From: Gerris lacustris
Lineage: Eukaryota; Arthropoda; Insecta; Hemiptera; Gerridae
NCBI GenBank assembly: GCA_951217055.1
Contig: OX578283.1
Location: 1,240,001 to 1,304,000, forward strand
Direction: 5' to 3'
DNA length: 64,000 nucleotides
The notes beneath the pieces are model-generated. The model ran no database searches. It was not told where the DNA came from and was given only the letters and a program-made list of their open reading frames with translations. Of the stretch, positions 1 to 12,892 are shown piece by piece (position 1 is the first letter of the stretch; each line of letters starts with the position of its first letter). A program made the position numbers and the translations under genes.

Positions 1-3000
1 TCAGTGATATTTCTTAGCATCTTGGACTGGATGATTTGGAGCAGGCCCCAATTTATAAATGGGCTGACTGCACTATAGCCCAGGGCGCCAGATTTTGGGA
101 TGCGCAAAATTTTCCAAGACAATTTTTTTACAAACAATAAATAAATAAATGTGTTATGTATAATATTGTGTCTGCCTACTGCCCTACTGTAATGTTTTCC
201 ACTCTGAAGGCAAATGTCACTCATTGTCCTTACATCCAATGTCAATGATGGCCTTGGATCCATGTATTAATATAATATATTGTATCCAATACTTAACAGT
301 ATTTTCTATTTAGTAATTTATCATATTTATTTTCTTTCAATTACTTCTCATGTTTGAAAATTTTACGGTGGGCTATAAAAAAAAAAGAATGGAATTTGAT
401 CTGTTAAACTGGGAATCCAAAATAGCGGATAATTCCTGTCACGGAATTTTTTTTTTTTTTAATTTTGAGTTGGGTATCAAATGAAAGGTATTGGTTACAA
501 AAATATATAACACTTGTTCAAAGTGTTTAATTTTCTATGTCTTTTCGTCTAAAAACATTACAATTTTAAGTCCCCCCCCCCCCTTACACTAATTTCAAGT
601 TCACAATACCAACGAAACCCTTTTTACGTGAGACTTCACGCGCAACCAATTTATTTTATGCATTAAATGGAATATTTTATATGGAATTTATTTTAAGAAG
701 ATTTTATCTTAATAATTAGGGAATAAGCTGGTTACTACTCTTGTTGGTGGTGGGGGGGGGGGGGGGGGGGCAAAGCTGATAGCAGCCCAGGGCGCCATTC
801 ACTGTGTGTGTAAGTTCATTCAGTGTGTGTAAGTTTTTTACCCTTTTTTCCCTCTTTAAGCAACATATGCAACAGAGTACATTTCATGTTACATAGTTTA
901 GCTTGAAATATGTATCATAGAACTACGTATAATGTAAGAATCATAGTTTAAGCAAACTGTGTCACATAGAATTTAGCATTTATTAAAAAAAAGTCTATTA
1001 TCCATGAGTCATAGCCATCTACGTATGATTAGTACGATAATTTTTTTCAGTGTAGTCAACAAGTGAACCAGTGTTGACACGATCCCCTTACTTCTCTCCA
1101 CGATCCGTTCCTTCATGATCTTATCATTCTTAATTCACTTAACTGTAACGTAGTAATACTCTATCCCAATATCAATGTATAATACATCATAATAATGACT
1201 GCAAAACATAAATATAGAGATTTCAAAACATTGAAAACATGATCAGTAGAGCTTGCATTATTATACTCATATGTATGTTTACATTTATAACCGCTAAAAT
1301 GATCAATGTACAACTGATGCAATAGTTTGGGCCTCGGACAGTGAGCTCCCCCTTACCAATCGCATATATTAAATAGTTTTCTATTTTTAAGTTTTTGGTA
1401 GTTTTCATACTACGGAAAGTTTAAATTTTAATTTAAATGAAATTATAATTATTATTAACTAGGGGAAACAGATGAGAGGGAAAACTGTTTCCCATAGTTT
1501 TCTAATAAACATGGCCAAAGCAAATCATTGACCGAAACCTTCAACCTGACTTATCGTTTCTCCGCATTCAACGGTCGCCCATATACAACATCTCCAGGCT
1601 TGATTCATTTATTATTTATTAATATTATTAAATTTATATTTGTATTTGCACGATTAAAATTATTTACCATAACTATTAATTGTCAAAACTTTAATAATCC
1701 AGAACCTAAAGCCCTAACGTTACAATAGTGTACAATTCTACGTGAAATCTTAATGCCGAATCACTAGTTTAGATTAACTGTAATAGAGGCACAAACAATA
1801 TCCACAGTGAAGCCTTTTTAGTTGCAATTTATTGTACAGAGTGAGAATACAACATTTCAAATATAATTTTAAATAAAAACAAGATGGAAGATTCAATATT
1901 AGCCAGATGTTACACTGCAATCATTCCCACTGATAACTGTTTGGTTTCTATTTCTGTATTTGACCAGAGCAAAAACTAACCGAAAATAGTCCAGAGTTTG
2001 GCCTACATCCAAATAAATTTACATATCTACCAGAAAAATTAAAACCATTCTGCACTACAGTGTAATGCACCCTGCAATACAGTGCAATGAACACTGCACT
2101 ACAGTGCAATGAACACTGCACTACAATGCAATGAACACTGCACTAAGTGGAATGAACACTGCACTACAATGCAATGCACCCAGCACTACAGTGTATTACC
2201 TACTCCCAATACTAGAAAACAAAACCCTGTAGAGAGTGAAATCTTAAACAAGGCTTCAGTCAATCTGTGCAGTGATGCATACAGTCGAGAATCGCCTGGC
2301 GGCACAATTTCTCTTGATTAATACAGTTAAGATATTCTAGCTCTTTGTCAAAACAGTATCTACATTTGTAAGATTACAGTACATTGTAAGATACACAGGA
2401 TATAGTTGTTTTTGGATCAATTATGGATATAGCTGCTTTTGTAACCGCACTCATATTTCAATCAAGATTTTAATAGGTTTATAATTTTTTTTTGGAACTG
2501 TTTGACTGCAGAACCTTATAGAGCTTTAAAAAACAAATCCAGGGCCACCAATATATGTTTTTCATTTTTTTGGGTATAGCTGCTTTTGGAATTCGGCTAC
2601 TCATATGAGAGATGATGTCTCTTTATTAAAACAATACACCCGATTGAGGTTCTCCCATACTTCTAACTTTCCTTCTATAGGCTAGGTGGCTGGACAACTG
2701 TAGTTTTACCCTTTTGTTATACAACCAATTTGTTACAAAAGTAGGGGGGGTATTTTGTTTAAATAAGTAATGTGTAACATTACCATATAGTAAAAAGTAT
2801 AGTCTACATTATTTGCCTTAGATAAAGAATTGTGTAGTTGTAGATTGGGGTAGTTTCTAAAGGTGGGAAACATGACACAGCGAATGCAGCTAATTAAGTG
2901 TGATTCTAATTTAAAGTGCAATTTTCATGTGCTAGATGAATAACTGGAGCGTTTTTCACATAATTGACAGGATTTTTCTTCATGGTAACTCAGTTAAGCT

Positions 3001-3894
3001 AACAGAACTACAACCAAGCAAAGAAATACTGCGCCGCTTAATTTTAATCGCTACAAAAATTTTCATCAGGCGATTTTGTAACAACCATGGCTGTCCTTAA
3101 GTCAGTTGTTCTTATTCACTTAACTCTAGCTCATATATTAATAATTTTAATCAAAAACCTATTGGATAATTTTGAAGTAGGGTCCTACCAGGATTAAAAT
3201 ATGTGTTAGTTATTAAAAATAATAAATTATTACTAAACGGAACTTCAAGTTAAAGTTTGTCCTTTAAAAAAATGTAATTACCATGGCATTATATAAATGT
3301 GACCCTACTCTGGTTGTGGCAGGAAGATTTGAAGTGGCGAGAGATTTTTGCAATGCTGCAACACTGGTTTTCTAGCAACAGTTGATAGGGGATGAGCTGA
3401 ACCCTTCAGTTGGGAGCTAGCGCTAATTCCGATTGTTCTTCCAGTTACGTACCCTTTTAAACGTAATTACCGTGATGTTATAAAAGTCTATTTTCAAAAA
3501 CTTTTTAGGTTAAGTTATAGTTCATTGTTTAGGCTTTTAAGAGTGCTATTTAATGGTATATTAAAATTGGATTTTTATTTTAAACTACTGACCAAAATAT
3601 TTTCTTAAAGTGTGAAATGTAAAAACATTTATCGTTCATGAAAAAGAGTGAATTCACGTGGTTTAATTACCATGTTTTAAAAAAACTTAATTCCGGCCTA
3701 AAAATTTGAAACAATATTTCCCATCTGTCCCGCATGCTGCAATATATCTGAAATTAGTCCGAGAACATTTCATAATTGTTCCTGAATTATTTCACAAAGT
3801 CATAATTTTCAGTCAAATTTTAGATTCTTAAAATAGCACTTTAAATGATATTTACCCTTAAATGAATATTGTAAAATAAGAAATGTTTGGTTAC
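1..3894. other. Left edge, no gene recognised
   Basis: AT-rich. It holds a repeated GCCCAGGGCGCCA word (about 76-88 and 786-798), a run of 19 G (752-770) and a 22-bp tandem repeat near 2.1 kb. It may be intron of the ABCG gene on the - strand, but I see no further exon. Confidence 0.5.
2048..2205 (+). repeat. 22-bp tandem repeat (CTGCACTACAGTGCAATGAA type)
   Basis: About seven degenerate copies; spurious open frames run through it. Confidence 0.85.
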
Positions 3895-4019
3895 CGGCAG
3901 AGAAGCAGATGTCGTGGAAGTCGATGTCGACGGCCGGTCTCTTAGCGACCCTGGTGAAGATGGGCTGGTTCTCAGTCATCTCGCGTCTCCAGCAGTCACC
4001 AGCATGAACCGCACCGGCC
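3895..4019 (-). CDS. Single exon of an ABCG (ABCG1/ABCG4-like) half-transporter
   Basis: On the - strand, an acceptor (TTGTGCAG) and a donor (GTAACC) bound 125 nt open in one frame. It ends with TRVAKRPAVDIDFHDICFSA. The R-P-A-V-D-I-(D/E)-F motif is characteristic of the segment just N-terminal to the nucleotide-binding domain of ABCG1/ABCG4-type lipid transporters. The exon is GC-rich next to its AT-rich flanks, as expected for coding DNA. An internal ATG (MTENQ) could be the start. The following exons, with Walker A, would lie at lower coordinates, and none was found in 1-3894. The assignment rests on this one motif and the splice sites. Confidence 0.6.
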
Positions 4020-4242
4020 CTGCACAATCAAATATTACTAAGTAAGATCAATCAAAACACCACCCGACTGAAACAAATCCCTACTTCTTTAGATTGTTAC
4101 TCCCCTATCCCTATGTAATTAGGTTCTGTACAAAGTACAAACAAGTAAGGCGCGCTTCACGTAAGTACGTGGGGGGGGCGATAATCGCCGGTTTCTGTAC
4201 ATAAAAGTTAAAATTATCAAGTGTAATATAATTACACTAATT

Positions 4243-5742
4243 AGGGTCCGTAGGCAAAATCAAGGACCCTTATATTTTCCTGCGTGTGTCTGTCCGTCCG
4301 TCCTGTCGCATGCTCACACGGCTACACCTTTCGTCCGATCACTTTGAAATTTGGCATGTATGTGTCTTGTACCTACCCACATATTTTAAAAATATAGCGA
4401 CTTAAAAAAAATATTTTTAAAAAAAATTAGGATAAAAAAACTTAAGGGTTAAATTTTTTTTTTTCGACACCGTGAGGGGTATCATATGACAGGGTACGTC
4501 GAGCTGATTACAAAAATATATAATTCTTTGGTTATGACTTTGATAGGGCGAGCGTAGGCAAGCGTGAAGTGGGTGTGAAACGTGTCCCCCCCCCTCTATC
4601 TCACTTATGTGAAGTGCAAAAAATCTGAAATAATTCCTGAACATTCTTCGACCAAAAGTAAAGATACCACTTTTTGGAAATTTCGAAAAAAATATTGTTT
4701 TATTTTTTATTGACAAAATACGTTTTTTTTTATAATTATGGTCTTTTCGATGTATTTATATGGTTGTAGTCCGGTTCAGTGGCAAAAAATACTTTTTCCG
4801 TGGTAGGCTGTGAAATAGTAACTTTAGAGCCTAAAAGACATAGCTAAAATCCATTTTTTCATTACGTGGACTTAAAAAATCTTTTCATTACTCCTAGCTG
4901 TAAATAAAAAATCTTTTACGTCCTAGGAACTAAAAGATTTTTATTTTCCGGCGGGTAGTTGTCAAAACTTCCGTTAGTACCGCTGCAGTCTTTGTAGAAA
5001 TGCTTCTAGTACGATTAAAATCCGCTAGATGTCAATGCGTTTTATTTATCTTTCCTTATAGTGTAACCTCTTTTTAAGGTTTCTTTTTTTAAGTCTTAAG
5101 TATGTACCAAGGATCTTATATAAAGCGGATGTAATGTTAAGAAGGGGTTTAAGGCAAAAAAGTGACCCCATGAAGGTAAGAGAAATTGGAGAAAACATCA
5201 TACTGCGCATGCTCCACGACCTTTGAACTGGGACAAATTACCTTTTTTAACAGGTTATAACCTGACACTTATAAAAAAATTCTTGGAAACCTATAACCAA
5301 GAGGAAGGTAATTTGTCCCATTGGAGCTAATATTTTACATATCTTCATGGGGTCACTTTTTTGCCTCAACCCTCTATCCCCTTTATATAAGATCCTTGGT
5401 ATGTACTAATATTTCTTATTATTATATATTGATTAGTGATTAATATTTAATGTTTTTTTATTGTCTGCTACCACGGAAAAAATAGCATATGCTACGCGAC
5501 TGTGAAGTGTTTTTTCTTTACCTTAGCAATATTTACTGTCTCGCTTCGCTCGACAGTAAATGTAATTGCTCGGTAAAGAAAAAACTCACTTCACAGCCTA
5601 GTAACATAATATACTATTATCAGAGTGTGTTTTGAGAATATCAGACCCTTAGAATGGTTCAAAGTAAGCTTTTTAGCATTTAAAAAAAACACTGTTTATA
5701 CACTTTACAGTTAAACACTATATAGTGTGGCCTACGGGCCCT
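4243..5742 (+). mobile_element. TIR element 'B' interrupted by nested insertions
   Basis: Left end AGGGTCCGTAGGC at 4243; right end GCCTACGGGCCCT at 5730-5742, followed by the hairpin tail. About 860 bp of extra sequence is inserted after CAGTGGCAAAAAAT (about 4779-4792). The inserted part has inverted CTTTTTCCGTGGTAG / CTACCACGGAAAAA words and a hairpin at about 5500-5598, and itself hosts the MITE at 5108-5398. Confidence 0.8.
5108..5398. mobile_element. MITE with CAAGGAT ends, nested copy
   Basis: Inverted ends CAAGGATCTTATATAAAG and CTTTATATAAGATCCTTG, flanked by GTATGTAC on both sides (5100-5107 and 5399-5406). 291 bp, related to 37585-37881. Confidence 0.88.
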
Positions 5743-6219
5743 CGCTGTGTGCTGAGTAGCACACACTTGTCCTGTTTATTTTAATAGTTGCATATTCTTT
5801 TTCTACACTTCAAGACCTTTAAATTGATGTAGAACATATTATCATAGTTACTAAGTACTTTTTTTAGTCGCCTGCCATATTGGCCGCCATCTTGAAAATA
5901 TTACGTGTGAAATTTTAATAGTTGCATATTCTTTTTCTTCATTTCAAGACCTTTAAATTGATATATAACATATCGTGGTGACTAAAAACTTTTTGTTTAG
6001 TCGCCCGCCATCTTGAAAATATTAATTGTGTAAAATCCAAAATGTGTCCAGTTGTCTCAAATGCCGAGATGCACCTGTGTGTTGAATTTCATGTTCCTAG
6101 CTCTAGTAGTTTATGAATTGAAACAAGCAACGGACAGACAGACAGACAGAGCCGTTATATAAGGTTTCTTTTTTTACTTTGTACAGAAACCTAAAAGGAG
6201 GACGTAATATTCTTTTGGG

Positions 6220-6345
6220 GTGAATTCGTATTATACGTGCCAGGTCGAGATTTAGAGCCACCTCTAACAACCTCAAACTACATCTAACCACATCTAACCA
6301 TCTCGAACCACCTCTAACTACCTCTAACAACCACTAACCACTCTT
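6220..6345 (+). repeat. Short tandem repeat (ACCACCTCTAACT type)
   Basis: About ten degenerate copies of an 11-12-bp word. Confidence 0.7.
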
Positions 6346-6402
6346 TAGGAAATTTCTCAGGCACGTACAGTACGAATTAACCATTTCTTTGTCCAATTTT
6401 CA

Positions 6403-6680
6403 TACCTATCCAGGACGCACAATAAGAACCTCCAAATTTTTCAAAATAAATGCTGCAGAATCATTTCTCATGTTCAAAAAAATCAGTAAAATGCACCCCA
6501 AACTAAATCTGCCCGAAATTAAACCATAATATTCACCAATTAGCAGACACATTTTTAAGCAGTGCCAAGAAAGCTCCACAAATCCTCTTATTAACACACT
6601 TGGAAATTATAACATTGATAGCCTCTCTATAAAATACAAAAATATAAACATAAAAGAATTTGTTTATTTAAACACATAAT
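6403..6680 (+). pseudogene. Dead LINE ORF2 C-terminal fragment
   Basis: Read across several frames: KNLQIFQNKCCRIISHVQKN, then KLNLPEIKP, then HQLADTF, then KQCQESSTNPLINTLGNYNI. This is the conserved order at the end of Jockey-like reverse transcriptases (LQxxQNKxLR...LxxPTIxxxIxxLA...NPLI). At least two frameshifts and stops, so non-functional. Confidence 0.72.
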
Positions 6681-7591
6681 TCTTTAAATAAACAAATAGT
6701 CATTATCTATTAACCCTTGTTATACTAATATTAGATAAGGTATATATTTAGATGTAAATAATATAAAATATAGTCACTGCTTTGTTGTTTTTATATTTAA
6801 CTAGATGTTTTTTATTTATTTATTTACTGTTACCATGTACTTTAATAATATAGAATTTCAAAGGGGGGGGGGGGGGGGGGTTATGTTGCGACTATTTTCC
6901 CTTAATTTAATTAATTAATTGTTATCAAGAAATAAGGGATGTAATTATACTTATTATTGTCACTGCCCGAAGGAAAAAACAAAATTTTTTTGGTACTGAG
7001 TTTGCTACAAAAATGTATTAAAATGTTAATCTGTATATTATGTCTACATCAATAAAAAAAAATTAACTTTTTTTACCTATCCAGGTCATGTTAAATTTGT
7101 AATGAAATATTGGGGTAGCAAAGTACCAAACTAAAACAGTGAAACATAAGCTGCTAAAGACGATTCTTTTAGATATGGGCCGATGCCTATTGTTCCACCT
7201 TGAAACAAAACTTACTTTAAAGTTTAAACCTTCGTAAAGATGTAAAAACTGTTCAGAATAATCTGTTCATCGTTCTGCCTCAAATTTGTATTTCTGTGAC
7301 AACAAGGCAAAAATAATAAAGTCCGATTTTACATCATTTTTGAGATGCGAATTTTAAAAAAAAAACTGTTTTGCTGTGAAAAATAGGTTTTATAAGAAAA
7401 AAACTTTAATCTTAATGAAAACTAAATACTCGGTAATTGTATTTTATTCACTACCAATGAAATTTCGATGTTATCGGACAGTTTTTCTTACAAGTTTCCC
7501 GATTTTCAACACATATATTATGCCCAACCCTAATAAAAGCCATCATAAAATAAAAGCAGTTCCAAAAACATGGGGTTTCTATTAATAATTT

Positions 7592-8730
7592 TATAATTGA
7601 AGACAGAGGAAAGTAATTTATATAAAATTAAAGAAATATTCGATACCCTTGCTTCGCTGCGGAGTGTGTTATTTTTAATTTGATGGGTTTATAAACCTAC
7701 CATCAAGAAACTTTTAAATTATTTTCCTAATCGGGAATATCTAGATTCTATCCCTCCCCAAATTTCCATTCCCCCTCCCCAATGATAATAAAATTGGCAA
7801 ATATAATTCCGACTACTGATGAAAAATTCTTAAAAGTTAACTTTCCGGGAAAAGCAAGGGTATTTCCCTTTTGTACCCCCCTGTGTCTTTTCACATTCCT
7901 CAGTTAAAATTGGAATTATCTTTGATTACTATATTATAATGTTTACATCCAAAATAGGAGCCCTTTCTCAAGTATTAACTTCCTATCTTTAGAAGGTCGT
8001 TCTGGGCTCAATCCCCCTTCTTTTCTTACTTTTCCCTATGTTCCTCTTAGCTTAGGGAAAAAATTTTGTACAATCCCAATTGGCAGATATCAATATAATT
8101 TAGAAATTATTATATGTACTACGTATACCCTCGAAAATTTTATTTTAGCGTTTAAAAGAAGTGGTGATAATTATGTTATAAAGGTTTAAGCATGGTGAGG
8201 GTAAGGTGTGATTTGTAAAAAAATGTCTTCTTGATGATTTATAAACTATTTAAATGATATAAGTTTAAAAAATGAATCTAAATATTTTTTGAGAGCGATT
8301 GAACAGTTCTTCCTACAGAAATTTCCACAGAACATAAAATATTGTCTGTTCTGTAGCTTCTTCTGTAATTTTGGTTAAATACATTTTTTATAAAAAAGTA
8401 ACATTAAAATTTTGAAATCAATTTAGAAGCCCCATTCTCCACCCCATATAAAGCTAGCAAAAAGTTTTATAGCCTATAACACCCGCAGGATTAAGCTTAA
8501 CATTGTACCCAAAAAGCAACAAAATCTGTTGAGCCGTTTGGACCTGATTGACGCACAGACAAACAGACACAACATTTTCTAAACTTAAATTCGTTATCAG
8601 GACTACTCATTTAGTGTAAATACAAAATTTGACACCAAACATATAAATGTACAGACACATCTCTAATCTTATATATATTTAATATAATTGAAGACAGAGG
8701 AAATTAATTTATATAAAATTAAAGAAATAT
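7592..8730. repeat. 48-bp direct repeats flanking ~1 kb
   Basis: 7592-7639 and 8683-8730 are the same 48-bp sequence with one mismatch (both include GAAGACAGAGGAAA). The segment between ends in a transposon-like stretch (GACCTGATTGACGCACAGAC). Too short for ordinary LTRs. Confidence 0.7.
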
Positions 8731-9159
8731 ATGATGAATTCTTGTGATCCGGTCATCAAAGTGGTAGATATTATTGGTGATATTTTGTCACCATCTTATC
8801 CTGCCTCTCTTTCAAGTAATATGGACAGCATTATAAAATATAATGATAAGTCCTACCTTATCATATATCACCTTAAATAAACTTAATTTAAGTAATTTCA
8901 TATTTAGTATTTAGGCAAGTCTCGTATCTCGGCAACTAGAAGTGTTTTGCCACCTTCTAGATCTCACTGAGGTAGTGAAAAAAACACATTTCTTAAAAAA
9001 AAATTGGACATATAGAATTTTGCCATATTGTCACAAAACTTAATCGGACAGGTAAATTTATATTGTACGTGTCAGGCCGAGATTAGGTGCCACCTGTAAC
9101 CACCCTTTTGAATATTAAAAAACGCAGTATATAAAAAGTTATTTTTATCTTGTAATTAT

Positions 9160-9735
9160 TATTACTACGTTTTTATTAGCTTGCTTTCTTGTTTGTTTGT
9201 TTGTCCAGTACAAATCTTGCAATCGATTTTTAACTAACTTCCTGAGTAGCTAGACATTTGAAACTTTTGGAATAGCTTGGAACACGATGACAATGCATTA
9301 TTTTAATACTTTAAGCCATCTTTCAGCAGAATTTAATTCGTATTCAACAAATTTTGCTATATGGAAGATTAACATTGAATGACAGGGAAAAAGGAAAAGT
9401 AAACAAAGAAATAAATTAATTGACGTGTGACGCCCAGGTTTGTTTACACTTGTGTCCTAGGTATCGGTTAATTTTTCTGCATCTGTACTTCTTTACTTGT
9501 ACACATTTTTCTGTTTCTTCTCTTACTGTCCCTACACGGGGCATATCAATGGCACGGTTTAGATTCGGTGTTGACGAGATCCGTTGTACAAAGATTTATC
9601 CTTTTATAGATTTAAGATCAGCTCTCTAGATGGTTGTCACTTATGTGAAGTAAATAAATTCGGAACTATTTTTTTCACTAACATTATATTATAACAATGA
9701 CAATTATATTATCAACATTACATACGATTGAACAG
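9160..9735 (+). repeat. Dispersed repeat 'E', copy 1
   Basis: Shares ACTACGTTTTTATTAGCTTG, GAATAGCT(T/C)(G/A)GAACACGATGAC and CCTTTTATAGATTTAAGATC-like sequence with 16165-16760, same orientation. No coding frame is shared. Confidence 0.75.
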
Positions 9736-10304
9736 AAAATTTAAAAACGTAGTATATAATAAAAATTTGTTTTTATCTTGTAATTATAAAGTACTCACTA
9801 CTAAGTTGAGGTGTTGAGATTTGAGATGGAAAGTACGCCTGACGCTACGTTATCAGATAAGAAGAAAGGCCGGCTGTGTCGTATTTATATAAATATAAAT
9901 AATATTTGCGGTTCAAACGGGAACACTAAGTCTCACCATAGTGACTTATCTTCTTAAAGTACAGATATAAGAAAAAGTAAATAACCACAAAGAATTAATT
10001 GAAAGAAGAATCTAAATGAAACAAATAAGAGAAGAACAGTGGCGAGAGAAGGATGTAAACATAGAGACGGCACGAGTGAGTGGCGCGAGTCAGTGGCGTG
10101 AAGACCATGTAACCATACAGACGGCAAGACTTGCTACAGACTGAGTCTCTTTGAACAGATCACCTGGCCCGAGTAGACTCCTCCCAGTAGAGGGGAGATT
10201 AGTTCCTATACTCAGCCCTTCCTCTCACAGGCCGTCCTGTAGTAATTTACTACCCACAAACAGGTTATCAACAACAGACCGTGGGCCATCCCTCACATAG
10301 GGTA

Positions 10305-11228
10305 GGGGAGACCGGGCACGGTTGAAACATTTTTTACAAAATCGCTTCCCGCAAAAACATTTTACCCTCAATGTATATTTGATAGTGGGCCTTAATTGAA
10401 CTTTAGTTATTAGACTAGAAATGGATGAGGTTATAGTAAGATTATCTATCTGCACTACAAAAATATTTATAGGCATATTAAAATTCAGGAAAAATGTTTC
10501 AACCGACCCCTTACCAGGGGCGTTTGTAACAGTTATTGGGGTTAGTTGTAACACTAACAGAATAAAGAGAATTATGTTAGAAATACTGATTTATAGAGTC
10601 AAAATCATAGAACATGAAGCAAAATAATTGAATAATTGGTCATACGCAGAGTAATAGGTGTTTAAGATAAATGAAACAATAATAAATATTCTAAATGTAA
10701 TTTGTATCATATATTTTGTAGTTCAAGGTTAATTAATATTAAAACTAATAAAATTTGACGGAAGTAAAAAAAAAGATTTAATTTAAATTATTTAAATGAA
10801 GCTTAAAGTGTATTTGAAATTTTCATACTTTATAGCCAGCTGGTAACTTAATTGTAAACATTGTTACAACCGGTCCCAGAACATGTTTTAAAAAAGTTGT
10901 CGTCATAACCTCCGAAATAAACAACTTAGATAAAAAAGAATTACACCTCTTGAACTTCCATAACCAAAGTTCTTACGTTAAAAACTATCATAACCACAAC
11001 TATTGTAGTTTTGGATAAAAAAGCAAAAGAGTAACAACAAAAATACTTACTTTTGGACGCGAAAACACAATACCCCCTCTCAGAAACTTATGATAAACTC
11101 GAAACGACACCAAACACAAAAGTTCAGATTCCGCCACGGAAGCCTCGTCCCTTTTCCTTGGTTGTTCCCAAATATCGCTAATTTTTCCACCCATTAATTG
11201 GGTTGTTTCAACAGATTCCGGTCTCCCC
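10305..11228. mobile_element. TIR element flanked by TA (GGGGAGACCGG ends)
   Basis: Left TA|GGGGAGACCGG, then GTTGAAACA; right TGTTTCAAC, then CCGGTCTCCCC|TA. The inverted ends match over about 27 bp with four mismatches. A TA duplication points to the Tc1/mariner-like group. 924 bp, with no transposase recognised inside. Confidence 0.85.
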
Positions 11229-11394
11229 TATTTCGTAAAAAAAAAACTTGTTCAAAATCTCAACCAGCGTACCTCTTAAACCTTGCTGTTTCATGAAATT
11301 TAGAAACAAATTTAGGCTTCCGCTAGGAAGTCAATGTTTGGAAATTCAACTCGGTTGCTTTATTAACTAAGTTCACCATTTTTAGGGTTTCGTT

Positions 11395-11812
11395 GGTAAA
11401 ACCAAAAAAATCGGTCCAAGACAATTCAGACAAACTTTCTCATATACAAGTTTATAATTACTTAGCCCAGTGTTTTCCATTTATTAGTTTTCAAATGTAC
11501 ATTTAAATATTATTGAGCATTTTATCAAAATTTATCATAGAAATAACTTCTCCTCGGCGGGGAATCGAACCCAGGCTCTCTCCGTCCGTGCTTTAAGCTG
11601 ATTTCTCAAGAACTAGATTTTTCTGGGAAAAGCGGCTTATATCGTTGGATTCTTATTAAAATGGACTACATTTTAGAATTTTTTAATCAAAATCGTCGGA
11701 ACCGTTTTCGAGAAATAATTTTTTTTATGTTTGTCAGAGTTTTTTGAGGGGTAGCGCCCCCAAATTTAGAGCTAAAATTCGTCCAAGGGAGTGAATCGTC
11801 GCGATTTTTTTT
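11395..11812 (-). mobile_element. Dispersed repeat 'A' copy (- strand)
   Basis: Contains AAACTTTCTCATATA, the reversed T-arm-like box GGGGAATCGAACCC and the ATTATTTTT-rich tail seen in the 41451 copy. Confidence 0.75.
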
Positions 11813-12070
11813 TTATTCTATTTTTGTGTTTTTTAACTTGGTTTGAATCATATATTATTCTACCCTTCTATCAAAAGAAAACTCTAAGGTCTTTAAAGAC
11901 AACTTTTAAACATATCAATGCACAAGATCAAAAGAATAAAGAAATTAATCAAAGATGATGCAAAGCATTTTGTAAAGGAACAATCATCAACTCCAGCGTA
12001 TTGAACTGTTTAAAAACTTTATTGTTAAATCACATGAAAATTTTCAACTACGAATGTTATGCCTTTTTGA

Positions 12071-12138
12071 ACAGTTCTTTAGTAAACAACAGTTCTTTAG
12101 TAAACAACAGTTCTTTAGTAAACAACAGTTATTTAGTA
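12071..12138 (+). repeat. 18-bp tandem repeat (ACAGTTCTTTAGTAAACA)
   Basis: Three perfect units and a partial fourth. Confidence 0.9.
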
Positions 12139-12598
12139 GTTCTTGTGTAGGAAAGGATAAACTAACGACTCGACATTGTTTATAACCTGACTGGAAGGAG
12201 TGTAGTAGAGGGGGGGGGGGGGGGGGTGTAACAGAGACAACGTCTTCAGGGTTTATATATTGTTATCTATATAGCCCGATACGCGCGGAGATCCGCTAAC
12301 AATTCTTGGTATTTTTCTGTTTTGTTTACGTTGCCATATAGCCACCTCTAAGGTACTTTAGCCCGAAACATAAAGATAGGTTTATCAGCTAGCTGATCTT
12401 CGCGCCACCTGATTTATCTATGCCCTTATTCTGGCGGATCCGCCAAAAGTCGGTTCCAAACCACCTTTTTTCGTGGAGCCGCTTCAAAACCTAAATGAAA
12501 CCTTCTCTAAAGGAAAAGTCTCGAAACCTATCTTATTATATTATACTATCTTCTACTTAAATCTAATTATTGCTTACCTATACTATTTAATGAATATA

Positions 12599-12892
12599 CA
12601 GTAGAACCTCGATAATTCGGACCTCTAAAATCCGGAGCCTCGAAAATCCGGACTGCCTACTGAAAAATTTAATAACTGATGCAGATAGTATTCAATTGAA
12701 TTTCATTGGTTTTTTATATGATGTGTAAAGAAGGTGATGTTTTGTAATCAAAGACAGAGTTTTAACAAATAATATCTAAGATTCCCTTATACAATAACAA
12801 TGTTCCTGTGAAATCACCTAACGAGTATAATAGTATTGTTGCATTGTTTTACCGCATATTCCCAATTAGTCCGAATTATCGAGGTTCCACTA
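12599..12892. mobile_element. Tigger/pogo-like MITE
   Basis: Left TA|CAGTAGAACCTCGATAATTC and right GAATTATCGAGGTTCCACT. The CAGT(A)GAACCTCGAT end and TA target site are typical of Tigger/pogo-type Tc1/mariner elements. 294 bp, non-autonomous. Confidence 0.85.
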
